Part shown: piece after piece, positions 1-7,800 of the stretch | Layout of the letters: each line of letters begins with the position of its first letter | How positions within the stretch are numbered: the stretch's first letter is position 1 | Source: Clostridia bacterium | GTDB taxonomy: Bacteria; Bacillota; Clostridia; UBA1212 | NCBI GenBank assembly: GCA_017444825.1 | Contig: JAFSVU010000017.1 | Span: 1-37,814 of the forward strand | DNA length: 37,814 nt | Direction: 5' to 3' | The notes under the pieces: generated by a model | The model's database searches: none | What the model was told of the DNA's origin: nothing | Seen by the model: only the letters and a program-made list of their open reading frames with translations | Translations under genes and position numbers: made by a program

Positions 1-12
1 ATAGCACTATAT

Positions 13-41
13 ATTCTATCACAACAGAAAGATATTGTCAA
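13..41 (-). promoter_or_regulatory. Sigma-A promoter pointing out of the left edge
   Basis: On the minus strand TTGACA (36-41) is followed by 17 bases and TAGAAT (13-18), which is close to the sigma-A consensus. It would drive a gene left of the window. The -35 box lies inside an inverted repeat (35-56). Confidence 0.6.
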
Positions 42-56
42 CACTTTTTTTGACAA
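35..56. repeat. Inverted repeat over the leftward -35 box (operator candidate)
   Basis: TTGTCAA (35-41), eight bases, TTGACAA (50-56) form a perfect 7-base inverted repeat. One arm contains the -35 box of the leftward promoter, so a bound regulator could block it. The A/T-rich arms could also be chance. Confidence 0.35.
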
Positions 57-174
57 AATTTGAAACTATTTTTAGGAAAAAATTGAATTTAAGTGGAAAT
101 TGTAACTCCTAAACTTTTATCGTGCTATTCCTAAAGACGGGCATTATTAAGAAAAAAAGATTAAGCTGATTGTA

Positions 175-203
175 TTGACAAAAAATGAAAATTCGTATAC
201 AAT
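175..203 (+). promoter_or_regulatory. Promoter of the antitoxin-like small RNA
   Basis: TTGACA (175-180), a 17-base spacer, then TACAAT (198-203). Transcription should begin near 210. No good ribosome site or open frame follows before the terminator at 250-295, so the product is probably a short RNA. Confidence 0.7.
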
Positions 204-209
204 GATGAC

Positions 210-295
210 AGGGGAACACCGATGACGGTTGCTCCAATTTAAGCGTTTTGAACTAACTGCCTTATTTGGAGTTCAGGCGGTTAGTTCTTTTTTTT
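210..295 (+). ncRNA. Short RNA, probable type I antitoxin
   Basis: A strong promoter and a strong intrinsic terminator bracket about 85 bases without a credible coding frame. The RNA ends two bases short of the stop codon of the convergent small hydrophobic protein gene (297-407), so it is antisense to that gene's 3' untranslated region. This is the arrangement known for Firmicutes type I systems such as TxpA/RatA and BsrG/SR4, where the RNA pairs with the 3' part of the toxin message. Expression and pairing are inferred, not seen. Both RNA ends are estimated from the boxes and the T-run. Confidence 0.6.
250..295 (+). terminator. Intrinsic terminator of the small RNA
   Basis: GAACTAACTGCC (250-261) pairs with GGCGGTTAGTTC (276-287): a 12-base stem with one G-U pair, a 14-base loop, then eight T (288-295). 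On the minus strand the stem can form, but no T-run follows it. Confidence 0.85.
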
Positions 296-296
296 A

Positions 297-407
297 CTAC
301 TTCACAATCATTACTACGAGCATTGCAATACTTACGATAAGCGTCAATAATGCTATAAGCTCTCCCAGAGTGATCATGTCAGCCTCGGTGCATTTGATTT
401 TGTTCAT
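297..407 (-). CDS. Small hydrophobic type I toxin (holin-like toxin type)
   Basis: A 36-residue protein. About 13 polar residues with one Cys precede a single hydrophobic stretch (about residues 12-34: MITLGELIALLTLIVSIAML and on), ending in a lysine. This is the shape of Firmicutes holin-like and BsrG/TxpA-type toxins, which insert in the membrane. The start is ATG at 405-407, because AAAGGAGG (416-423 on the complement) sits eight bases upstream. The frame stays open to an ATG at 527, but that start has no ribosome site. A promoter (532-560), a leader hairpin (435-470) and a convergent small RNA (210-295) support a toxin-antitoxin locus. Toxicity is inferred from architecture, and sequence similarity at this length is weak evidence. 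A small membrane peptide without toxicity is the alternative. Confidence 0.65.
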   Translation of the reverse strand: MNKIKCTEADMITLGELIALLTLIVSIAMLVVMIVK

Positions 408-434
408 AGGCACCGCCTCCTTTCCCGAAAAGAT

Positions 435-470
435 CGAGTGGAGGTAAAAGAAACAAATTAACTCCACTCG
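435..470 (-). other. Hairpin in the toxin mRNA leader
   Basis: CGAGTGGAG (435-443) and CTCCACTCG (462-470) are perfectly complementary with an 18-base loop, just upstream of the ribosome site of the small toxin. Structured leaders that limit translation are common in type I toxin mRNAs; the role here is inferred. Confidence 0.6.
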
Positions 471-531
471 TAAGAGCAGAGCAACCGCCACCGTTATGGT
501 GTCCCCCCGGGCCGCATCAGCGACCATGTTT

Positions 532-560
532 ATTATATCATTTCGGCGTTCTCAAATCAA
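532..560 (-). promoter_or_regulatory. Promoter of the small toxin gene
   Basis: On the minus strand TTGATT (555-560), 17 bases, then a consensus TATAAT (532-537). The message would start near 525, giving a leader of about 118 bases that contains the hairpin at 435-470. Confidence 0.65.
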
Positions 561-602
561 GTGAAAACAGCCTTAAAACCACCGTTTTTCAAAATAAATA
601 AT

Positions 603-660
603 TACCTATATATAGGTATAATTTATTTTTATTTTAATAGCTATAACTATATTAGTTATA
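603..660. repeat. Two AT-rich palindromes between toxin promoter and helicase terminator
   Basis: TACCTATATATAGGTA (603-618) is a perfect 16-base palindrome. TATAACTA (642-649), TAT, TAGTTATA (653-660) is a perfect 8-base inverted repeat. They occupy the gap between two leftward transcription units. Function is unknown. I see no gene in 561-665. Confidence 0.55.
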
Positions 661-665
661 ACGTT

Positions 666-701
666 AAAAACAGCCCCGCAGAAACACTCTTCTGTGAGGC
701 T
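666..701 (-). terminator. Intrinsic terminator after the SNF2 helicase gene
   Basis: On the minus strand AGCCTCACAGAA pairs with TTCTGCGGGGCT through about 12 positions with one mismatch and a short loop, followed by GTTTTT. It lies just past the helicase stop at 712. Confidence 0.8.
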
Positions 702-711
702 ATAAGATCCG

Positions 712-3700
712 TCACAACCCGCTCTGCCCTAAGATGAATGCTATATCTTCGATTGTCGTATTAGTTACGGAGGAGTCGTCATCTGATATTATTTTATCAA
801 TAAGATCCTTCTTGATTTCCTGGAGTTCGATTACTCTCTGCTCGATGGAGTCCTCGGCGATTAACTTTATGACTTCAACATTGCGCTCCTGCCCTATGCG
901 GTGAGCTCTGTCTGAAGCCTGGTTCTCCGCAGCCGTGTTCCACCATGGGTCAAGATGGATAACCGTGTCGGCACCCGTAAGATTTATGCCGGTACCGCCG
1001 GCCTTAAGAGATATCAAAAAAACGTCGACTCCGGAATCCGAGTTGAACTCGTCGATCATCCTCGCCCTCTCTTCCCCGGAAGTATCGCCTGTAAACATAT
1101 AGTATGGTATGTTTAGCCGACTCAATACATTTTCCACTGTATTCAGACCTTTAACAAACTGAGAGAAGATCAGTATTCTGTGACCGTTTGAAATGTATTC
1201 CGGTACAAGTGACTCGATCAGATCCGCCTTTCCGGAACCGCCGTCATAGTTTTCAACGAACATGCCCGGATCAACGCACACCTGCCTCAGGCGCGTTAAA
1301 TACGACAGCATCTCAAAAGCATTTCCATCCCGTGAAAGCCTGTTTGCGGCATCCTCTCGAATCGCAGAGTATATTTTTCTCTGCTCGGGTGTCATCTCCG
1401 CAGAAAGAACCCTTTCGAATTTTGGAGGAAGGTCATCGAGAACATCCTCTTTCACCCTTCGCAAAATGAAAGGAGCCACTTTTTTTGCCAATTTTTCCGC
1501 AAATCCGTCCTCCAGTGCAGTCTCCGATTTAAAAACGCTGAAATCTTCAAAATAACCCGGCATTACATAGTCGAATATGCTCCAAAGATCCATTACACTG
1601 TTTTCGATTGGCGTTCCGGTGAGAGCAAGCCTATGGCAAACATTCAATTCCTTCACCGACTGAGTCTTCAACGCATTAACATTTTTTATGAACTGAGCCT
1701 CATCCAGTATTCCGAAGTTAAAAGTACCTGTATACAGCGAAACGTCATTTCTGAGAGAATCATATGAAGTGACATAGACTGCTTTTCTACCATAATTTAT
1801 TGAATTTATTATCTCACGGCGTTTTGCAACGCTTCCGTAAATCCCTAAAACAGGTGTATATCCGTCGAATTTCGAAAACTCATGTATCCAATTGAAAACA
1901 AGACTTTTAGGACAAACTATAAGGCTTGGTTTTGATGCTTTGTCGCTCTTTACGAGAGCGATTATCTGGGCGGACTTGCCAAGTCCCATATCATCACCCA
2001 GTATCCCGCCGATGTTGTATTTAGTAAGAATACTGAGCCATCGAAATCCCTCCTCCTGGTAGTCGCGTAGAGGAATCATGAGTTGCGGAATTTCTATATC
2101 GGCGCTTTTGAAATTTCTGATGTCCTCGATCATATTCCTGAGATATTTGTCGATGCGGCAATTCTTCTCATGGGCAAAGGCCTTAAGCGCAATAGACATC
2201 GGAACTGTCTTCTTTTTGTATAAGCTTGAAAAGTTCAGACCAAAGTCTTTCACCGCGTCCCCAAGTTCTCTCGCCTCTTCCCCGTCAAGGTCCACTATCC
2301 TGTCGGAGTCAAGCAAAATGAACTTTTTCTTCTTTTTTATGCCTGCAAGGATCTTTGCAAGTTCCTCTTCGGTAAACTCCCCCTCTTCCAGGAACACCTG
2401 CATAACGGTACTGTCCTTATACTTGACCCGTATAGTCTGTCTCTTCACCGATATTATCTGCTTGCGCTTCAGGGTTTCTGACAGGTACACATTGGCAATT
2501 CTCCGCAAATACGAGAAGTCCATCTTCATAAATGACAGTATCTTAGATTCTTCCTCGATCACGCCGTTTCTGAATCCGATCTCATCAAGATATCTCACAA
2601 ACTGCCCATATTTATCAAGGTCGATCTTTTCTACGATTTCATTTTTCCTTATTTCATCATTGTCCTTGGTTATTGATGTTTTTTCCGTTATTCTGCGATC
2701 GTCATAATCAAAATACACATTGATTTTTATCGCGCTGATTTTCAATTGATCTTTTATGGCCGGATCAACGTCGATGATATCAAAAAACCTTGCATAAATA
2801 TTCTTTCTGAAGTGGGAAAGAATAGGTTTTATAGAAACATCACTATTTTTGCAGGCAAAATCGATGATTTTCAGTTCATCCGATCTCATGTCGGCAATAT
2901 CGATCATATCTTTTTTATCGCCCGGTGATACGATATAGCCTGACGAGCCTAAACAAAAGAACTCTCCCCCGTTTAACTCCGGAATCATTTTGTAAGAGCG
3001 GTCGAGACTGATTTTAACTTTTTGAGGGGCGAGTCTGACCAATGCAGGTCTTTCTTCAAATAAAACAGTCCTCCCTTTCAGGAGTTCAAGTACCTGTTTC
3101 GCAGCGCCTCCGGGAATCGCAAAAAGTCTGTTGCGGTTTTCAAACCGAAACAGCGGATCTTTAACATTTATTGACAAAAGAATTCTCAGGATCGGAATGT
3201 CATCATTACAGAAGTTTGATGTTTTGTGTGTCAATACAAGGCCCTTGCCGTACTCCACTGTGGTCTCATTGGCGAATGCATTCAAAAAATCGGAAACGTT
3301 CTTAACAACATATTCTTTTTCGTTGCCCACTTTGAGTTCGACCATTAGATTGCCTTTATAATCCGTTGAAAAAGCATAGGACAGGTGTACTTTATTGGCC
3401 TCTGTCAGGTTGATGTGAACGTTTTCGAATGAATTGCAGAGAGACGTGTATCGTTCTATAAAGTAACTGTTTTCTCTCCTGAAATTATCTATGTCGATAG
3501 ATTCTCTAGTCTCGGAGTAAAGCCTCTTATAGCCTCCGGTATCAGCTTCAATGCATATTTCAGCTACGATCTCCGGATTGCAAACCTTAAGAACGCAATC
3601 TTTATCCGAAACTGTTGTTTTACCTTCATTCTCTCGGACCGAACTTGCAACGATCGTGCCATGCTCCGGATCAACGATATCGAATGTTGAAATCACATTT

Positions 3701-5250
3701 TTCCCATCTTTTTTGATACTGTAGGCAGTGCGAAAATAACGGGTGATGCACTCTTTTGAGGGAATAGTATACGGGGCGATTTGAGCATTCTTGTCAGCCA
3801 GCTTTTTCCTGACCGCGAGGGTATATGCAGACATAAATCCGGAATCCTTAAGCAGGGAAATGTTCTCATAGAGCAACAGTTCCGCATTGATGCTCAGGTC
3901 AGCACGATAGGATAAAAAAAGAAGATAGTTGGCCTTTTCCCTTTCCTCAGCATCCCCGAGAACGGAGCATAATATGTATTTTATGTTCTCTGCATCAGGT
4001 TTTATTGCTTTGATTATATCTTTTCTGCGTTCAGGCGAGAACTGTTTTACCAATGAAGCATCAACACTTATTCTTCTCAACTTCCGAAGAATCGAATAAA
4101 CAGTTTTTTCGTCACGATCTAACAAAAATGAATTAACCAGTGTCTCCGCACGAGGTAAAAGATCTTCAGGGGCCATGTCAAGCTTTTCCGAGATTGGAAC
4201 AAGAATATTACCGGGGATTTCTACGGGATCCACATTTTTCAGTGCCGCCTCCGCAAGGCTGAACCTGCGGGCATCCATTTTGACTTCGCTTTTCGCCAAG
4301 TATTCCAGCAGTCTTTTGAAATTATCCGTATATGCAAGATAAAACTCCAACATCGGGTTTTCGCTGTTAGGTATCGTCTTATTCGACGACGCCAATGCTT
4401 CATACTTTTCGAGAGACTTGGAAATATCTCTCAAATAAGCTTTGTTACTGGTCACCTGCCTGTCTTCATAATACATTTTTACGAAAATATCTTCGTCTTT
4501 TGAAACGACCTTTCTGATTCTGGAGTCCAGCATCAGCGCAGCCACGGTGAAACGGTGATCGTCAAGGTAGTACTTGTTATAATTGGACGTAGGAGAATGC
4601 AACCGTCCTGTATTGGCGTTGATGAGCATGTTTAATACCTTGCCAATATAATCAGGCGACTCAGACGGGAATGACTTTCCAACCATATCCTTTATTTTAA
4701 GCACCTCGTCATAACCAATTGTTTGCTTCTCATAGTCCTCATCGTCCAGGTATTCAGCTATGGGGAAATATACCATATATTCCCTTTTGAACGGGTAATC
4801 GGAATCGTAGTATTTTCCGATGATATCCCTGCATCTTCTTGTCAGATCAAGAAGCGCAAACGGCACATGCTGACAATTATAAATCCCGCAGGAGCACCTC
4901 GGATAAAAACGATTTGTCAAATCGACAGACACTCTTTCAGTATGGTCTTCTTCACTTAACTGGTATACGATCCTGTCATCGTAAACAACACTTTCTTTGA
5001 CCTTCAGATTATTTATCTTCAGGTATTTTGGATTCAGCTTTTTCCGGTTATTGAATTCGTCCTGCAGAAATAGCCTGAACTGAAACAGTCTGAAAGATTG
5101 AAATTCATGCTCTGTAATATCCGACCCGACATTTAATATCGTTCCGTCTTCGAAGAGGACAGCTCCGGGACCCTTTTTATAAAAATCTGCAAGTCCGATG
5201 CCATATTTTTCATTCACAACAAAGTATGGTCTGCAATAATCTAAACTCAT
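712..5250 (-). CDS. SNF2-family helicase with SWIM zinc finger
   Basis: A 1512-residue protein of the bacterial SWI2/SNF2 group. Residues about 119-128 hold a SWIM zinc finger (CxCx4CxH). The middle is a long region of the type associated with bacterial SNF2 helicases. The ATPase begins near residue 1060, with LRDYQEEGFRW, Walker A GDDMGLGKS (about 1088), DEAQ (about 1184) and LTGTPIEN. The C-terminal helicase lobe has IFSQF, SLKAGGTGINLT and ASDRAHRIGQ. All motifs look intact. It probably moves on DNA and remodels nucleoprotein, in the cytoplasm. Start ATG 5248-5250 was chosen because GGAGG lies six bases upstream; the longer frame to 5277 has no such site. It follows the GNAT gene after 44 bases and ends at a terminator. 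The gene is visibly more AT-rich than its neighbours. Confidence 0.95.
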   Translation of the reverse strand: MSLDYCRPYFVVNEKYGIGLADFYKKGPGAVLFEDGTILNVGSDITEHEFQSFRLFQFRLFLQDEFNNRKKLNPKYLKINNLKVKESVVYDDRIVYQLSEEDHTERVSVDLTNRFYPRCSCGIYNCQHVPFALLDLTRRCRDIIGKYYDSDYPFKREYMVYFPIAEYLDDEDYEKQTIGYDEVLKIKDMVGKSFPSESPDYIGKVLNMLINANTGRLHSPTSNYNKYYLDDHRFTVAALMLDSRIRKVVSKDEDIFVKMYYEDRQVTSNKAYLRDISKSLEKYEALASSNKTIPNSENPMLEFYLAYTDNFKRLLEYLAKSEVKMDARRFSLAEAALKNVDPVEIPGNILVPISEKLDMAPEDLLPRAETLVNSFLLDRDEKTVYSILRKLRRISVDASLVKQFSPERRKDIIKAIKPDAENIKYILCSVLGDAEEREKANYLLFLSYRADLSINAELLLYENISLLKDSGFMSAYTLAVRKKLADKNAQIAPYTIPSKECITRYFRTAYSIKKDGKNVISTFDIVDPEHGTIVASSVRENEGKTTVSDKDCVLKVCNPEIVAEICIEADTGGYKRLYSETRESIDIDNFRRENSYFIERYTSLCNSFENVHINLTEANKVHLSYAFSTDYKGNLMVELKVGNEKEYVVKNVSDFLNAFANETTVEYGKGLVLTHKTSNFCNDDIPILRILLSINVKDPLFRFENRNRLFAIPGGAAKQVLELLKGRTVLFEERPALVRLAPQKVKISLDRSYKMIPELNGGEFFCLGSSGYIVSPGDKKDMIDIADMRSDELKIIDFACKNSDVSIKPILSHFRKNIYARFFDIIDVDPAIKDQLKISAIKINVYFDYDDRRITEKTSITKDNDEIRKNEIVEKIDLDKYGQFVRYLDEIGFRNGVIEEESKILSFMKMDFSYLRRIANVYLSETLKRKQIISVKRQTIRVKYKDSTVMQVFLEEGEFTEEELAKILAGIKKKKKFILLDSDRIVDLDGEEARELGDAVKDFGLNFSSLYKKKTVPMSIALKAFAHEKNCRIDKYLRNMIEDIRNFKSADIEIPQLMIPLRDYQEEGFRWLSILTKYNIGGILGDDMGLGKSAQIIALVKSDKASKPSLIVCPKSLVFNWIHEFSKFDGYTPVLGIYGSVAKRREIINSINYGRKAVYVTSYDSLRNDVSLYTGTFNFGILDEAQFIKNVNALKTQSVKELNVCHRLALTGTPIENSVMDLWSIFDYVMPGYFEDFSVFKSETALEDGFAEKLAKKVAPFILRRVKEDVLDDLPPKFERVLSAEMTPEQRKIYSAIREDAANRLSRDGNAFEMLSYLTRLRQVCVDPGMFVENYDGGSGKADLIESLVPEYISNGHRILIFSQFVKGLNTVENVLSRLNIPYYMFTGDTSGEERARMIDEFNSDSGVDVFLISLKAGGTGINLTGADTVIHLDPWWNTAAENQASDRAHRIGQERNVEVIKLIAEDSIEQRVIELQEIKKDLIDKIISDDDSSVTNTTIEDIAFILGQSGL

Positions 5251-5294
5251 TTTTATCCTCCGACCCGGAAAACGCAACTGATTTCCTAATAAAC

Positions 5295-5804
5295 TTACCC
5301 AACAAACTCAAACGCCATCCTCGGCAAATGCTCTCTCACGTATATCGTCCCGCAGTGCCTGAACCCGTATTTGGTTAAAGCCGCTCTCATTGGCGCGTTA
5401 TTCTCGTGGGTGTCGGCCCTGAGGTGGCCGCAGATGCCTCTTGCGTAATCGCATGCGGTCTTCACGATGCCTCTGCAGCCTCTCTTTCCGGCGATCCGGT
5501 GAATGGTCACGTAGGGCTTGTCGGAGAGCCAATTGCCGTCGTCGATCACAGCGTATGTGGGATCATCACCCTCAAACAGGCAGAAGACCCCGCATATTTC
5601 AACGCCGCGCACAATGACCATGCTTCTGCCCTCCTCAACGTCCTCTTTAACCAAAGAGACGGGCGGGTAGTCACTGCCCCACTGGTTGGGATTGCCGTTC
5701 TTCCGCATGAAGACCCTCGCCCCTTCGTAAATCGAAAGGATCGTGGGCAGTTCCTGCGCAAACGCCTTCCTCACAGTGTATTCGGAAACCTCATCATCAA
5801 ACAC
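5295..5804 (-). CDS. GNAT-family N-acetyltransferase
   Basis: A 169-residue protein with the GNAT layout: an N-terminal helix with RKNGNPNQWGSDYPP typical of a clostridial GNAT subgroup, central strands (SMVIVRGVEICGVFCLFEGD), a degenerate acetyl-CoA pyrophosphate loop near KRGCRGIV (about residues 107-114), and the C-terminal NAPMRAALTKYGF signature. The substrate cannot be told. The start is GTG at 5802-5804 with AGGTGAGG just upstream. It lies between the heptamer-repeat gap (5819-6020) and the SNF2 helicase, 44 bases away, with which it is probably co-transcribed. Confidence 0.88.
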   Translation of the reverse strand: MFDDEVSEYTVRKAFAQELPTILSIYEGARVFMRKNGNPNQWGSDYPPVSLVKEDVEEGRSMVIVRGVEICGVFCLFEGDDPTYAVIDDGNWLSDKPYVTIHRIAGKRGCRGIVKTACDYARGICGHLRADTHENNAPMRAALTKYGFRHCGTIYVREHLPRMAFEFVG

Positions 5805-5818
5805 GTTTTAACCTCACC

Positions 5819-6020
5819 TGTTACTTAGTACCTGTTACTTCTTACCTTTTACTTATTACCTTGAGCGGCACTCCCTTGCGCCAGCCGCCTGTTACTTCTT
5901 ACCTTTTACTTATTACCTGAGCGGCACCCCTTCCGCAGGCACCTATTACCTATTACCTTTTACTTATTACCTAAGCGGCACTCCCTTAAACCTTTACTTA
6001 TTACTTTGTCCGGCACCGCT
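5819..6020. repeat. Intergenic heptamer repeat block A
   Basis: The gap between the ABC exporter and the GNAT gene is built of heptamers of the type TTACCTA, with variants TTACTTA, TTACTTC and TTACCTT. They are interrupted by GC-rich modules beginning GCGGCACTCCCTT or close to it (near 5865, 5921, 5975 and 6011). Block B (26682-26856) has the same two components. I see no coding frame or terminator here. Confidence 0.85.
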
Positions 6021-6027
6021 TATGCCA

Positions 6028-7800
6028 TTACTTTCCTTCAAACTGCAGCTTATACAGCTTCCAGTAATAACTGTGGTGCGACAGCAGTTCCTGATGCGTG
6101 CCTCTCTCGATTATCTCGCCGTTCTGCAGCACAATGATCTGGTCCGAGTGCTGGATGGTGGACAGCCTGTGGGCGACTATCAGCATGGTGCCGATACTGC
6201 GCATCTTCTCCAGGGACTCCTGTATCAGGGCTTCCGTTTCGGTGTCGATATTGGCGGTGGCCTCGTCGAGGATCAGGATGCTGGGCTTGTGGAGCACCGT
6301 GCGGGCAAAGGACAGCAGCTGGCGCTGGCCCTGGGAGAAGTTTTCGCCTCTATTGGCGACGGCGTCCTCATACTGCTCTGGCAGCTTTTCGATAAACGTG
6401 TCGGCATTGACGTATTTGCAGGCCGCCTTGATCTCCTCGTCCGTGATGGATTCGTCGTGGAGGGTGATATTGGTTTTGATGGTGCCCGAAAACAGGAACA
6501 CGTCCTGCAGCATCTGGCCCACGGCGTGGCGGAGCGACTTGATCTTGATGTGCTTTATATCCATGCCGTCGATCAGTATCTGGCCCTTCTGAATCTCATA
6601 ATTTCTTACAATGAGGCCGAGGATCGTAGTTTTCCCCGCTCCTGTGGCGCCAACAAACGCGCACGTTTGTCCCGGCTCGATCACGAATGACACGTCTCTC
6701 AGTATCCAGTTTTCGCCCTCGTATGCAAACCACACGTTCTTAAACTCGATGCGGCCCTTTACGTCCGTGAGATCAACCGCGTCCGGAAGGTCCCTCACCT
6801 CGGGCTTCACGTCAAGGAGATTGAACAGACGCTCTGAGGCGCTCCTTGCCTTCTGGATCTGATTCAGCTGGTCCGCAAGTTGCTGTACCGGGTTGAAGAA
6901 ACGCCCTGTATATAGGTAAAACGCAACAATGGAGCCCGCTGAGAGACCCATCTTTATGCCGAACCAGAATATCATGGCCATGGTGGAAATATACACCAAT
7001 GTCACAAACGGTCTGTAAATACCGAACCCCTTGATGACGTTGAACCTTGACTGGCGCATGGTGTTGTTCTTCTCGTCGAACTCGTCAAGCTTGCCCTTTT
7101 GGCGATTGAAGAGTTTGATGGTCTTCATACCCGACAGAGTCTCGTTCATAAACGCGTTAAGATCGGATATCGCCTGTCTTTCACGCTTGAAAGCGCCGCT
7201 GACGTACTTCGAAAAAATGAGGGATGACACGAATATCAGGGCCACCGAGATGAGCATCAATGAAGCCAGCTTCCAATTGATTACGTACATGATAACGTAC
7301 ACGCTGACCACCGTGAGCAGGTTTCTGATGACGCTGATGATCACATTGGTGAACATGTCGCTCATGGACTGGGTGTATGACGTGACCCTTGTGACCAATG
7401 ACCCCACCGGCATCTCCGTGAACTGCGAAAGGCTCATGCCCTCGATGTGGGAGAAGACCTCGATCCTGAGATTGTAGATTATCTCCTGGCCTGCCTTCTG
7501 AAGTATCATAGATTCAAAGTAGAGGAATACGTTGTTGATCGCGCAGATCAGGAGGTACACCACAGCCATCAGTATCACGTACGAAAGCACAGGCGTGTCC
7601 GACGACAGGTTGTCCGTCACCGCAGCGGTGATAAGGGGCAGAACAACGTCAAGTCCCACGTTTATAAGGATAAGTATGCCGGCAAGTATGAAGCGGCCGA
7701 TCTCGGGCTTAAGATATCCCGCGACCCTCTTTACAAACTCGCCGAGAGGTATTTTCTTGTCGCCCTTCAGGCGGTCTTTTTCGTCAACCATAACAGCCAT
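6028..7800 (-). CDS. ABC exporter half-transporter, catalytic subunit
   Basis: A 590-residue type IV ABC exporter half. Six membrane helices occupy about residues 35-320, followed by an ATPase domain with Walker A GATGAGKTT, Walker B ILILDEA with the catalytic Glu, and an intact H-loop (IVAHRLST). The ABC signature is unusual, FSQGQRQ instead of LSGGQ. Such a change is typical of one half of heterodimeric exporters (BmrCD, TM287/288), where it lies in the non-hydrolysing site. The start ATG overlaps the upstream subunit's stop by one base (TGATG), and its GGAGG lies inside that gene's last codons. Cargo could be drugs, lipids or peptides. Which one is not visible. Confidence 0.93.
   Translation of the reverse strand: MAVMVDEKDRLKGDKKIPLGEFVKRVAGYLKPEIGRFILAGILILINVGLDVVLPLITAAVTDNLSSDTPVLSYVILMAVVYLLICAINNVFLYFESMILQKAGQEIIYNLRIEVFSHIEGMSLSQFTEMPVGSLVTRVTSYTQSMSDMFTNVIISVIRNLLTVVSVYVIMYVINWKLASLMLISVALIFVSSLIFSKYVSGAFKRERQAISDLNAFMNETLSGMKTIKLFNRQKGKLDEFDEKNNTMRQSRFNVIKGFGIYRPFVTLVYISTMAMIFWFGIKMGLSAGSIVAFYLYTGRFFNPVQQLADQLNQIQKARSASERLFNLLDVKPEVRDLPDAVDLTDVKGRIEFKNVWFAYEGENWILRDVSFVIEPGQTCAFVGATGAGKTTILGLIVRNYEIQKGQILIDGMDIKHIKIKSLRHAVGQMLQDVFLFSGTIKTNITLHDESITDEEIKAACKYVNADTFIEKLPEQYEDAVANRGENFSQGQRQLLSFARTVLHKPSILILDEATANIDTETEALIQESLEKMRSIGTMLIVAHRLSTIQHSDQIIVLQNGEIIERGTHQELLSHHSYYWKLYKLQFEGK

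Noticed and set aside
297-527. A 76-residue version of the small toxin
   Set aside because: The upstream ATG has no ribosome site and would sit at the very start of the predicted message, while the inner ATG has a perfect AAAGGAGG.
5819-6020. CRISPR array
   Set aside because: The repeats are heptamers and irregular GC modules, with no unique spacers of constant length and no cas genes.
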